A DNA stretch of 43,051 nt. Source: UMGS172 sp045587185 (GTDB lineage Bacteria > Bacillota > Clostridia > Oscillospirales > Acutalibacteraceae). The translations under genes were made by a program, and so were the position numbers. This document shows, piece by piece, positions 1 through 8,482 of the stretch (position 1 is its first letter; each line of letters begins with the position of its first letter). The stretch lies in NCBI GenBank assembly GCA_045587185.1, contig JAZNBS010000043.1:1-43051 (forward strand), read 5' to 3'. Under the pieces are notes generated by a model, which was given only the letters and a program-made list of their open reading frames with translations, did no database searches and was not told the origin of the DNA.

Positions 1-263
1 AGATATTCTACAACAATGATTTGGCTAAGTCAATCGTGTAACAAGACATCTTTTGCATAATACAGACAAAATTTACAAAAACTTTTGATTGCTGTGAGAA
101 ACTTTTCAATAAATCGACAATTTAAATGTATTGCTCTTCCATTTTTATAATTTTGTCGAGTTACTTTAGGAAGGTGGCTGAAACTTGCCTAATTCCACTG
201 TGCACAGGAATGGTACTGACTGTTTAAAGATTTTCGCTAACTGTTGCATGTTCACACTTCGGC

Positions 264-292
264 TTGACAGCAAATATATTGTATTGTATATT
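264..292 (+). promoter_or_regulatory. sigma-A promoter of the flavin reductase-like gene
   Basis: TTGACA at 264-269 and TATATT at 287-292 are separated by 17 bases, close to the vegetative consensus. Transcription would start near 299, giving a leader of about 44 bases before the ATG at 343. I see no gene in the 263 bases to the left. Confidence 0.75.
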
Positions 293-342
293 AAATACAT
301 CGTCATGCTTTTGATACATTCGGACAAACAAGGAGTTTTTAT

Positions 343-840
343 ATGTTCAGAGAAATATCACCTAAAGAAATAAAAGGAAATATCATTTCGGCCATAGCCG
401 ATGAATATATGCTTATTACCGCAGGAACACCTGAAAAATATAATATGATGACGGCTTCCTGGGGTTTTGTTGGAGAAATGTGGGGTAACGACTGCGCTGT
501 TGCCGTCATCCGTCCGCAACGCTATACCATGGAGTTTGTTGAACGTTGTGATTACTTTACCTTGAGTTTTTACGGTGACCGAAAGGACATTCACAAGATT
601 TGCGGTGGGAGATCAGGACGTGACTGTGACAAGGCAGCTTTGACCGGCCTTACGCCCGTTTTTGACGGGGATTCAGTTTATTTTGAAGAGGCAAAACTCG
701 TGCTGGTGTGCCGAAAGCAGTATATTCAGAAGATGGAGGCCGACTGTTTTACTGACAAAACACCGCTTAAATGGTACCCTGACGGAGATTATCACTATCA
801 GGTTTATGGCAAGATTGAAAAGGTGCTTGTAAAAGACTGA
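343..840 (+). CDS. flavin reductase-like domain protein (FMN-binding)
   Basis: A 165-residue soluble protein of the flavin reductase-like / flavoredoxin family. Members bind FMN in a split beta-barrel and act as NAD(P)H:flavin reductases or electron carriers. The N-terminal part (MMTASWGFVGEMWG near residues 37-50, then IRPQRYTMEFVE) fits the segment that cradles FMN, and the length suits a single-domain member. There is no signal peptide or membrane segment. The ATG at 343 follows AAGGAG at 330-335 and a strong promoter. A hairpin terminator lies about 90 bases after the stop, so the gene is probably monocistronic. Substrate and partner cannot be told from the sequence. Confidence 0.8.
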   Translation: MFREISPKEIKGNIISAIADEYMLITAGTPEKYNMMTASWGFVGEMWGNDCAVAVIRPQRYTMEFVERCDYFTLSFYGDRKDIHKICGGRSGRDCDKAALTGLTPVFDGDSVYFEEAKLVLVCRKQYIQKMEADCFTDKTPLKWYPDGDYHYQVYGKIEKVLVKD

Positions 841-929
841 TACTTTCCGAGTATGAATAATGAACGGGTGAAATGTCCTAAATAATTTGTGGACTTCCCC
901 GAACAGTGTGAAATCAGAAACATTAAAGC

Positions 930-964
930 AAAAAGCGGAAGCCCGATAAAGGTTTCCGCTTTTT
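930..964. terminator. bidirectional hairpin terminator
   Basis: A perfect 11-bp stem (930-940 with 954-964, loop 13) has A-runs on one side and T-runs on the other. It can therefore end both the flavin reductase gene (plus) and the converging M23 gene (minus, stop at 1012). Confidence 0.8.
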
Positions 965-1011
965 ACTGCCCCGGCGTTTATGAAATCAGATTATTACCCA
1001 TAGGGGGCGGG

Positions 1012-1770
1012 TTATTGTGCGATATAATCCATCGGCGAGACCGCCATGCCGTCTTTATAGAACTCAATGTGCAGATGCCGTTGTTCCACCGATTCACACG
1101 GTATGATATCGACAGTGCCGAGTTGCTTTGAACTGTCAACCGTGTCACCCTTTTTCACACTTGGCTGCGCGTTAAGTCCACAGTATTTGACCGTAATGCC
1201 GTTACCGTGGTCAACCGTGACGGTTGTGCCCATCATCGGGTCGCGACTGACATCGGTAACAATGCCCTCGCCTGCGGCAATGACGGGTGCGCCTGCCTCA
1301 GCAGCAATATCAACGCCCTTGTGCAGACGCATATCCTTCATGGTCATCGAAAATTGCAGTTCGGTGGCTGAAAATCCTTTTATGAACTCGCCCAGAACGG
1401 GATTGACAAAATAGGTCGCAATCGGTGCTGCGGTCTGGGTTGTCTGGTCTTCGTGGTTATCGGGCTTCGTATCCTGTTTGTCGTTTGACTCAAGTTTTGA
1501 GGAACTGTTTTCCGGTCTTTCCTCTGTTTTGGATGAAGTGTCGTTTTTGCCCGTTTCAATAGGTTTTGACGGCGAGGGCAGATGTCCGTCACTGTTCTGC
1601 ACACTGCTTTGTGTGTTTCCGTCACCGTTGTTTTCAAGTTGCTTCATCCCCTCAACGCCTGCCCAACCTGCAATGCCCAACGCAACCAAACACAAACTGA
1701 GCACAACATAGAATGCCTTGCCGTTAAGAAATTTTATGATATTGTTTTTGTGATTATTCTGAACTTTCAT
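1012..1770 (-). CDS. M23 family peptidase, SpoIIQ-like, membrane-anchored
   Basis: A 252-residue protein with a short cytoplasmic N-terminus, one membrane segment at about residues 18-38 and a low-complexity Ser/Thr/Glu/Lys linker to about residue 115. A C-terminal LytM/M23 domain follows. That domain shows HKGVD (first zinc His and Asp) and HLHIEF (the HxH pair), so the zinc site looks complete. Architecture and length resemble SpoIIQ, the forespore protein that pairs with SpoIIIAH across the intermembrane space during engulfment; some clostridial SpoIIQ proteins retain metal ligands that the Bacillus protein lost. The ATG at 1770 is preceded on the minus strand by AAAGGAACGGG. A sequence resembling a sigma-F -10 element (GGTCAAAATA, 1793-1802) lies just upstream, but no good -35 is visible. 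A general M23 endopeptidase is the alternative. Confidence 0.75.
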   Translation of the reverse strand: MKVQNNHKNNIIKFLNGKAFYVVLSLCLVALGIAGWAGVEGMKQLENNGDGNTQSSVQNSDGHLPSPSKPIETGKNDTSSKTEERPENSSSKLESNDKQDTKPDNHEDQTTQTAAPIATYFVNPVLGEFIKGFSATELQFSMTMKDMRLHKGVDIAAEAGAPVIAAGEGIVTDVSRDPMMGTTVTVDHGNGITVKYCGLNAQPSVKKGDTVDSSKQLGTVDIIPCESVEQRHLHIEFYKDGMAVSPMDYIAQ

Positions 1771-1890
1771 TATTTCCCGTTCCTTTCACCGTTATTTTGA
1801 CCCGTTTTTAAACGTTTAATTCAGTTATCCGAAAAATCATTGTTTGTTCATAAAGAAATGTTTAAAAATTCATTTTGAATTCACAAACTG

Positions 1891-2040
1891 TCCACACAAA
1901 GAGGTGTTCACTGATATATAATTAAGACAGTTCCAAGGGGGAGCCGCAGCCCCTTTGCGAACATGCTCTACCCTCCTCAAAACAACCCTCAAAAAAAGCA
2001 AAAGGACTGGCTCTAAAGGTCGGTCCTTTTGCTTCGGCTT
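1891..2040 (+). ncRNA. candidate small RNA between divergent genes
   Basis: The 404-base gap between two divergent genes holds what looks like a free-standing transcription unit. A possible promoter has TCCACA at 1891-1896, an 18-base spacer and an extended -10, TGA followed by TATATA at 1915-1920. A G/C hairpin lies at 1935-1955 and a perfect 12-bp terminator stem at 1996-2034. The predicted RNA would run from about 1927 to 2040. I see no open frame with a ribosome binding site in it and recognise no RNA family. Confidence 0.3.
1996..2034. terminator. 12-bp hairpin terminator inside a divergent intergenic region
   Basis: Bases 1996-2007 pair perfectly with 2023-2034 around a 15-base loop. 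T-rich sequence follows on the plus strand, and seven T's follow on the minus strand. No annotated gene reads into it from either side, which is the main reason to suspect a small transcript here. Confidence 0.65.
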
Positions 2041-2090
2041 TTACTAATATATGACAAATTATTACAATTTATTACAATTTGTGATAGCGT

Positions 2091-2119
2091 TTGACATTGG
2101 GGGTTTGCGTTGATATAAT
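2091..2119 (+). promoter_or_regulatory. consensus sigma-A promoter of the LtaS-like gene
   Basis: TTGACA (2091-2096), a 17-base spacer and TATAAT (2114-2119) match the consensus exactly. TGA at 2111-2113 adds an extended -10. Transcription would begin near 2126, about 49 bases before the ATG. The octamer TTGATATA occurs three times here, starting at 2110, 2121 and 2132. Confidence 0.85.
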
Positions 2120-2174
2120 ATTGATATAGAGTTGATATAATTATTTAGTGTAATAACATAATGGGTGTTGTGAT

Positions 2175-4235
2175 ATGAGTAAAGAAAATATTAGAAGGCG
2201 TTTCGATGTCAAAAAAAACGAGATGCCTTTTAAATTGAATACGGCTATTTATGTGTGGATTTCTGTTGTGTATATGGAAATCATCCTGAAACTTTTCACC
2301 TGTGAGGTGTTTTTTGATTCGGGACTTTTGATTATGCCGTTGTTTTCAGCATTGCCTGCTCTTGTTTTGTCCTGCATATGTTCAAGACTCAAACCCAAGA
2401 CGGCCAAGTGGATAACCTTTGCGGTTCTTACCTGTCTGACAGTGCTGTATAGCGCCCAACTTATATACCACAGTTTTTTCGGGAGTTATTTTATACTGTA
2501 TTCATTAGCCGCAGGCGGTGCGGGCCAGATAACGGGCGACGGAATGCTTGGCAACACATTAAAGGCAATTCTTGAAGGCATACCCGCGATTTTACTTTTA
2601 TCGGTCCCCGCTGTGCTTCAGGCAATTTTCGGTACAAAACATCTGCGTTACCGCTTTGCAAAGTGGCGTATGGTTGCTTTACGCTCAGGCATTACCGTTT
2701 GTGTTTATATTGTAGCGGTTTTGTGTGTTTCTTTGTCGGGCAGTCTGTCAAAACTGCAGTCGGGCGAATTTGACCCAAACCTCTCGGTTGGAAAGTTCGG
2801 ACTTTTGCGTACCGAGGTACTTGATTTTAAATATAACATTCTGGGTTTTGAGCAGGATATGGATTTTGAGGACGAAAAACCTATTATAATCGACACTGTA
2901 AATCCCCATCCCGAACCTGATGACCCCGAAGAAGAGCCGATTGACACTTCACCTAATGTTATGAACATTGATTTTGAGGCTTTGAATGCCAAAAACCCAA
3001 AATCGGCCATCAAGACACTCAATAATTATTTCGCTTCAAAAGAGCCCACGCTCAAAAATGAGTATACAGGTTTTTATAAAGGTTATAACCTTATTTCAAT
3101 AACAGCAGAAGGTTTTTCGCCTTATGCTGTTCACCCCGAACTCACACCCACACTTTACAAAATGAGTCAGGAAGGCTTTAAGTTCACTAATTTCTATACC
3201 CCTATCTGGGGCGTCTCGACCTCGGACGGAGAGTATGCTGCCTGCACGGGTCTGTTGCCCAAATCCGGTGTATGGAGTTTTTACCGTTCGGGTTCCAACT
3301 CAATGCCGTTTACTTTGGGTAATATGTTCCGCAGTATCGGTGTTGACAAAACCTTTGCTTACCACAACCATTCCTATACATATTATGACCGTCACATTTC
3401 GCACCCTAATATGGGTTATAAATACATTGGAATGGGCAACGGAATGGAAACATATGTCAAAAATCGTTGGCCTGAATCCGACCTTGAGATGATAACGGGT
3501 TCGACCAAAGATTATCTCTCTGACGATAAACCGTTCCACGCTTATTATATGACGGTCAGCGGTCATCTGCAGTACAGTTTTTCGGGCAACTCAATGTCAT
3601 CCAAAAACCGTAACCTTGTCAAAGACCTTGACTGTTCTGAAACGCTGAAAGCGTATTACGCCTGCAACATTGAACTTGACCGTGCCATGGCAAAACTGCT
3701 TGCCGACCTTAACGCAGCAGGCGTGGCGGATAAAACGGTTATAACCATCACCCCCGACCACTATCCTTACGGACTTGAGGACAAAAACAGTTCTGACAAG
3801 TATGCCGTGTGGCGTGAACTTCTTGGTCACGATGTTGACACCACTTTTGAGTTGTATGAAAGCAATTTCATTCTTTACTGTCAGGGCACTAAGGATGCAC
3901 CCACCGTTGAAAAATATTGCTCATCGGTTGACATACTGCCTACTGTACTAAACCTGTTCGGCTTTGAGTATGATTCAAGACTGTTCAGCGGCACTGATAT
4001 CCTCTCAACGTCGGAATGTGTTGTGCAGTTTTTAGACCGCTCGTTTATTACAAGCATGGGTAAATATAATGCCAAAACAAAGGAATTCACCCTCCACGAG
4101 GGCAAGAGTTTTGAGTCTGACGAACAAAGGGAAGTATATATCAAAAACCTACGCAATGTTGTCAACAACAAGTTTAAAACCGCCTCAGGAATCATTGAAA
4201 CCGATTATTACGGTTATCTGTTCAAAGATAAATAA
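2175..4235 (+). CDS. LTA synthase-type sulfatase-family membrane protein
   Basis: A 686-residue protein with about five N-terminal membrane segments (roughly residues 20-190), a linker and a C-terminal extracellular sulfatase-fold domain, as in LtaS enzymes that polymerise glycerol phosphate from phosphatidylglycerol onto a lipid anchor. The expected catalytic threonine is T349 in STSDGE, matching the TSD(A/G)E context of LtaS. NLISITAEGF holds the first metal-site glutamate, and the DH pair at 528-529 (TPDHYPYG) is the late metal-binding motif. The linker after residue 230 is rich in Pro/Glu/Asp. The ATG has only a weak GGGTG ribosome binding site, although the promoter is consensus. It could instead be a phosphoglycerol transferase for another glycopolymer. 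Confidence 0.85.
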   Translation: MSKENIRRRFDVKKNEMPFKLNTAIYVWISVVYMEIILKLFTCEVFFDSGLLIMPLFSALPALVLSCICSRLKPKTAKWITFAVLTCLTVLYSAQLIYHSFFGSYFILYSLAAGGAGQITGDGMLGNTLKAILEGIPAILLLSVPAVLQAIFGTKHLRYRFAKWRMVALRSGITVCVYIVAVLCVSLSGSLSKLQSGEFDPNLSVGKFGLLRTEVLDFKYNILGFEQDMDFEDEKPIIIDTVNPHPEPDDPEEEPIDTSPNVMNIDFEALNAKNPKSAIKTLNNYFASKEPTLKNEYTGFYKGYNLISITAEGFSPYAVHPELTPTLYKMSQEGFKFTNFYTPIWGVSTSDGEYAACTGLLPKSGVWSFYRSGSNSMPFTLGNMFRSIGVDKTFAYHNHSYTYYDRHISHPNMGYKYIGMGNGMETYVKNRWPESDLEMITGSTKDYLSDDKPFHAYYMTVSGHLQYSFSGNSMSSKNRNLVKDLDCSETLKAYYACNIELDRAMAKLLADLNAAGVADKTVITITPDHYPYGLEDKNSSDKYAVWRELLGHDVDTTFELYESNFILYCQGTKDAPTVEKYCSSVDILPTVLNLFGFEYDSRLFSGTDILSTSECVVQFLDRSFITSMGKYNAKTKEFTLHEGKSFESDEQREVYIKNLRNVVNNKFKTASGIIETDYYGYLFKDK

Positions 4236-4242
4236 ACGCAAG

Positions 4243-4278
4243 AATACCGCCGACTGAAACTAATCAGTCGGCGGTATT
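4243..4278. terminator. strong bidirectional terminator
   Basis: A perfect 15-bp stem (4243-4257 with 4264-4278) with a 6-base loop lies between the convergent LtaS-like and DUF4340 genes. A/T runs flank it on both sides. Confidence 0.85.
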
Positions 4279-4292
4279 TATTTGTGATAATA

Positions 4293-6068
4293 TTACCAAG
4301 TGTCGGGGACCTCGCCGCCGTCGAGATAAATCTCAAGGCAGTCAATAATATCGGTTACACTGGATTTCAGCACCTCACCCAACGGTGTCCCGTCAACCCA
4401 CGCAACACAATGGTAAATGTCATCGGGACTTTCGGTAAACTCCACCTTTTTGGAACCGCCCTTACCGCTGAAATTAAAGGTTACGCTTAAAACAGGCTCG
4501 GTTTTCTCAGCCTCGGTAACAAACTCCAGCAACGACAACATAAGCACACGGCCGTATATCCGCTTGAAATAGGATGCATTCATTGTACTGTTGCCAAGTT
4601 TGACCTCGGTGTCCTTAACATCTTTATCACTCTCACGCGGGGTGTGTTTGAGGTTGAACTTGTATTTATCTGAACGCGTTTTAATTTCAAAACTTTCAAC
4701 AGTATATATCTCTTCAAGTATGAAATTGGGGTTGAAAAGTTTTGTAACGTCATTAGATGCATTGATGAGGAAAGCAAGGTCATTCTTGTCAATGCCAAAG
4801 ACCTGCGTTTTCCCCTCTATCATAGCCGTCATCGTTTCGGTGCCGTCGTTGAGGTAACCGCCTATAATCAATTTAACCTTATAATCGGCGACCTTGACCT
4901 CAAGGATACACTTCGGATTGTCAAGACCGCATTCTTCACGGTCCTTGTCGGTAACCGAATAACTGTACAGTGCCGAAGCCTCAAGCCCTTCATTTATCAT
5001 ATTGAGTATCTTTCCGATAAACTCATCCGAGGCAGGACGAACATACGGCGACGTCATTTTGTAAGGAATATAGTCAGCCGAGGCTCCCGTTGCAAGGCTA
5101 AAGGTATAGGTTTTTCCGCCGAACACCTCACCCGAAATTTTAATTGAGTCAAATCTTGCGAGTTGTTTGTTTTCGTTGAAATAGAACTTTTTATCCTCAC
5201 TGTATTCAATAGGTTTGATGACAGTGGGTTCGGCAAACTCCTTGGTCGAACAGAAGAAATGGTCCGCATACTCGGTGGATATGGCATAGACTGTATCGCT
5301 CAAGGTTGTGAGGACATAGAACACATCGCCTGTGCCGACCGACTGACCGAGGCTTATGGTTAGCATATCGGTTCCGTCATTGAAACGCACAACAACACCT
5401 GCAGTGAGTTTCTCCTTCATGCCGTAGTACTTGTGATACTCCTCAACCGAAGAAAAATTGTTTGGCATTTCACGAACCGCATTTATTGTCAGACAGTTTT
5501 TAACCGCGTCATAAATAGTGCTTGAAACGGTTAGTTCACGGTCAATCCCCTCAACGTACCAGTTGGTATCGTGGGTGTACTGTTCCTTTTGTGCGGAGGA
5601 TGTTGTTGAGGAGGCAGAAGAAGATGCAGTCTCCTTTTCCGGAGTTTTGGTAAAATAGTTTTTAACGGTAAATTCATCCAAACCGTTAATGAAATAGACC
5701 GAGTCAATATTAGTGTCGACAGTTGCGTCCTTGCCGTCAACCTTAACCGTTGAATCCTTAACTATATCCTTTAGTTTTATAACAGGGATAGTTGACTCCT
5801 CGGGCGCAGAGGAGGTTGTGCTTGCCGTATCTTTTGGCAAAAGACTTTTGGTAAGAAATATTGAACCGACAACAGCACCGCATATAACCAACGCCACAAT
5901 ACATATAATCAGGCGTTTCATATTGCCGTTTTTAACCGGCTTTTTCGTGTCGTAAATATGCTTCTGAAAGATTGTGGACTGAGGCTCGGTGTTTTCGTCT
6001 TTTGAAACGGTGGGAGCAGTTTTCTGCTCCTCGCCGTCCAACATATCTTTGTTTGGATTATCACTCAT
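4293..6068 (-). CDS. DUF4340 domain protein of a Gld-like ABC cassette
   Basis: A 591-residue protein, last gene of a four-gene operon. A charged cytoplasmic head of about 55 residues precedes one membrane segment (about 57-77, starting after KNGNMKR). A Ser/Thr-rich stretch and a long extracellular region with repeated beta-rich units follow, as in DUF4340 proteins. DUF4340 genes commonly sit beside GldG-type ABC auxiliary genes; their biochemical role is unknown. I place the start at the ATG at 6068. It overlaps the upstream stop as ATGA and has AGGAG about 9 bases before it. Reading from further upstream would translate the tail of the previous gene in the wrong frame. Confidence 0.75.
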   Translation of the reverse strand: MSDNPNKDMLDGEEQKTAPTVSKDENTEPQSTIFQKHIYDTKKPVKNGNMKRLIICIVALVICGAVVGSIFLTKSLLPKDTASTTSSAPEESTIPVIKLKDIVKDSTVKVDGKDATVDTNIDSVYFINGLDEFTVKNYFTKTPEKETASSSASSTTSSAQKEQYTHDTNWYVEGIDRELTVSSTIYDAVKNCLTINAVREMPNNFSSVEEYHKYYGMKEKLTAGVVVRFNDGTDMLTISLGQSVGTGDVFYVLTTLSDTVYAISTEYADHFFCSTKEFAEPTVIKPIEYSEDKKFYFNENKQLARFDSIKISGEVFGGKTYTFSLATGASADYIPYKMTSPYVRPASDEFIGKILNMINEGLEASALYSYSVTDKDREECGLDNPKCILEVKVADYKVKLIIGGYLNDGTETMTAMIEGKTQVFGIDKNDLAFLINASNDVTKLFNPNFILEEIYTVESFEIKTRSDKYKFNLKHTPRESDKDVKDTEVKLGNSTMNASYFKRIYGRVLMLSLLEFVTEAEKTEPVLSVTFNFSGKGGSKKVEFTESPDDIYHCVAWVDGTPLGEVLKSSVTDIIDCLEIYLDGGEVPDTW

Positions 6069-7753
6069 TTTCTCTTTCTCCTGAACCATACAAAGAGACC
6101 TGTGCCAAACACAATAACGGGAACTGCGCACATAAATATCCATTTGATGGCGTTGGTCTCGCTCTGGGTTACACTTGCGCGGTAACTCTGTGTCTCAATC
6201 TTTTTGGGGACGAATGTGAAGGGCGCATCTGATTTGCCCGTCGCCTCGTTGAAAGTATCCAGCACAAGGTTGAGATTTCCCCAAGAATCGGTGCTGAAAC
6301 TCTCAGAAGATATCATTTCGTGGGAAGCATAGGCAACAACATAACTTGTTACAAACTTGTTGTCCACCGAGTCGGTGTCCATTGCCATAATACCGGTAAC
6401 AAACTTATCTGTTCTAGCGTCTGAGGCAGGTTTCCAGTCCTTGATGCTGGCATCAAGCGGCATAACGGTGGTTTTGCCGAACGAACCTGTGTTAAGCAAT
6501 GCCACAGTCTCACGGGTGTGACCCGTAACATTATAACTTTGCCACAACTGCTTCATATAAACCGCGTTTTTTCCGCCGTAATATACACCTAAAGAGTCTG
6601 CACGGGAAGTATAATCGGACATAGCACTTTCAAAAGCAAGGAATGTGGGGTCATCTGTGACGTGGAAATTTGAGTCGGTCTCATAAAGGATACCGGTGTC
6701 AAATCCAACACCCCAGTCACCAAGTAGTCCGCAAAGGTTGGTGAGTTTTGTTGTATTGGTGCCTGCAAAATAGAACAGCGATTTGCCTTTTTTGCCGTTG
6801 TTGTGCAGGAAGTTTTCAATAAGTTCACGGTCTGCAGCAGTGATATCCGACTTGCAGTTGGCAAGGATTATGCCTGCATACTTATCATAATTCTTGGCAT
6901 CAAGCAAAGTCGAAAACATTTCTTCACTATACTCAACAGCAAAGTTATTGACCGAGAGAGTGTTTTCAAGATAAGCCGAGATTGACTCCTTTGAACTTAT
7001 GGAAGTTGGAACAAGGAACACGGGAGTGTTGGGAGAGGTCACCTTGTATATTGCCGAGGAAATCATAATCTCAACTTTATTTTCGGTGATAAAGTATCCG
7101 TAACCCTGACCCGATGTGGCACTGTAGCCCATCATCTGATAATAAGTGTTATTTTTGAGTTCCTCTGCCATTCCGTTAAGGTCCTCAAGTGTATATGTCT
7201 CAAGGAAAGGAACAACTGTACGCCTTGTTACATCCTTACCGTTGAGTTTAAAATTACTTTCAACCAAAATGTCACCGATACTCCAACTGTAATCGGCAAA
7301 ACGGTCGGTAATCTCACGTGATTTGGCATCATAAGTGTCAACAAATGTTACGTTGATATTACTGTTATAACTGTTGTATTTCTTCAGCAGTTCAACCGTT
7401 TGGACGTAGTATTGCATATTGGAACTGCTGTAGTCAACAAAGTGGTTTTTTGCGGCAATGTAACTGATATCGGCCGTTGTGGCGGTTGAACAGTTATACT
7501 CTTTCTCGGTCAAAGTGACATAAATGTCAATTTTTTCCTCGACATCCTTTATATAATCGAAGTTGGCGCCGCTGATACTGTGAAGTTTGTTGGTAGTAAG
7601 GTCGATATTCAAGGGGTATTTTTGGGCAAACACCGTTGAAAGCACCGTGAGTGCGATTACTACGGCAATAAAGATGACCGAAAGTACCACCGCATAAATA
7701 TTTCTCTTGAGAGCAATGGTGTTTTTCAATTTGTTGCGTTTATTTTTTGACAT
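6065..7753 (-). CDS. GldG-like ABC transporter auxiliary protein
   Basis: A 562-residue protein with an N-terminal membrane segment (about residues 17-42), a large extracytoplasmic domain of the ABC-type auxiliary (GldG/IFT-like) family and a C-terminal membrane anchor at about 540-558 followed by RRKRK. The start LKRNIYAVVLSVIFIAVVI and the early YPLNIDLTTNKLHSIS segment are typical of this family (a DLT...L.S motif after the first helix). In Bacteroidetes GldG works with GldA and GldF in gliding and secretion; in Clostridia the homologues have no assigned role. AGAGGAG precedes the ATG, an 18-base gap follows the permease stop, and a 4-base overlap leads into DUF4340. Confidence 0.8.
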   Translation of the reverse strand: MSKNKRNKLKNTIALKRNIYAVVLSVIFIAVVIALTVLSTVFAQKYPLNIDLTTNKLHSISGANFDYIKDVEEKIDIYVTLTEKEYNCSTATTADISYIAAKNHFVDYSSSNMQYYVQTVELLKKYNSYNSNINVTFVDTYDAKSREITDRFADYSWSIGDILVESNFKLNGKDVTRRTVVPFLETYTLEDLNGMAEELKNNTYYQMMGYSATSGQGYGYFITENKVEIMISSAIYKVTSPNTPVFLVPTSISSKESISAYLENTLSVNNFAVEYSEEMFSTLLDAKNYDKYAGIILANCKSDITAADRELIENFLHNNGKKGKSLFYFAGTNTTKLTNLCGLLGDWGVGFDTGILYETDSNFHVTDDPTFLAFESAMSDYTSRADSLGVYYGGKNAVYMKQLWQSYNVTGHTRETVALLNTGSFGKTTVMPLDASIKDWKPASDARTDKFVTGIMAMDTDSVDNKFVTSYVVAYASHEMISSESFSTDSWGNLNLVLDTFNEATGKSDAPFTFVPKKIETQSYRASVTQSETNAIKWIFMCAVPVIVFGTGLFVWFRRKRK

Positions 7754-7771
7754 TTCAAAACACTCCTCTCA

Positions 7772-8482
7772 TTAAGAATAACGGCGCTTGTCAAGCACGC
7801 GGATGGTAAGAAAAATAAATATTGCGGTAAAACCGACAAAGAAAACTGCGTTGGAATAATCCAGAATTCCGTCACAGAAGGTGTAATAACGGCCTGTGAA
7901 GGAAATCCACTCAACAACCTTGGTAAGCCAGTTTACGCTAACTGTAGCGGCAAGTGAATCAAGCATTGAAAGCAGTATGGAAACTGCAAAACTTACAACA
8001 ACCGAAACCAACTGACTCTCGGTCAAGGACGAAATAAAGATACCAAGAGCAATCAGCGCCGAGCCGATAAGCAGAACGCCCAAAATATTTCCTATATAAA
8101 TAAGCCAGTTTACGGTAACGCCTTGGAATGCAATTATTATCTGGAAAACAACGGTCATTGAATAACCCATCATAAAGATACAAAGGGTTGCAAAAAATTT
8201 GCCCAAAACAATGGAATATAGGCTTACGGGTGATGTTATAAGCACTTGGTCAACCTTTTGACGGCGGTCTTCACTCATACTTCTCATGGTGAGAATGGGA
8301 ATGAGAACAAAGATTGCCATTGTTGACAAAAATGCAGTGAAAACGTAACTGATATCGGGACTTCCTGCCTTATAGACATCGGCAAACGCCCAACCGTGAG
8401 CAATCATCATAACAGCAAGAACTATGTAACCGATGGGGGTTGTGAAATATGATTTAAATTCTCTCTTGAATATAGCTTTCAT
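7772..8482 (-). CDS. ABC-2 type permease (GldF-like)
   Basis: A 236-residue protein with six predicted membrane helices. It begins MKAIFKREFKSYFTTPIGY, a classic ABC-2 / GldF opening in which an amphipathic N-terminus leads into the first helix. The conserved loop SEDRRQKVDQVLITSPVS, which usually contacts the ATPase, is present after the second helix. It should dimerise or pair with the ATPase encoded just upstream. Its ATG overlaps the ATPase stop by one base (TGATG), which implies translational coupling. The substrate is not predictable. Confidence 0.85.
   Translation of the reverse strand: MKAIFKREFKSYFTTPIGYIVLAVMMIAHGWAFADVYKAGSPDISYVFTAFLSTMAIFVLIPILTMRSMSEDRRQKVDQVLITSPVSLYSIVLGKFFATLCIFMMGYSMTVVFQIIIAFQGVTVNWLIYIGNILGVLLIGSALIALGIFISSLTESQLVSVVVSFAVSILLSMLDSLAATVSVNWLTKVVEWISFTGRYYTFCDGILDYSNAVFFVGFTAIFIFLTIRVLDKRRYS

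Noticed and set aside
185..373. Short plus-strand frame overlapping the flavin reductase start
   Set aside because: It begins upstream of the promoter at 264-292, has no ribosome binding site and overlaps a well-supported gene.
889..1131. Plus-strand frame after the flavin reductase gene
   Set aside because: It runs through the terminator hairpin and antisense into the M23 gene; no usable start.
6069..6143. Longer N-terminus for the DUF4340 protein
   Set aside because: The extra residues translate the GldG-like gene end out of frame; the ATG at 6068 has AGGAG and the ATGA overlap.
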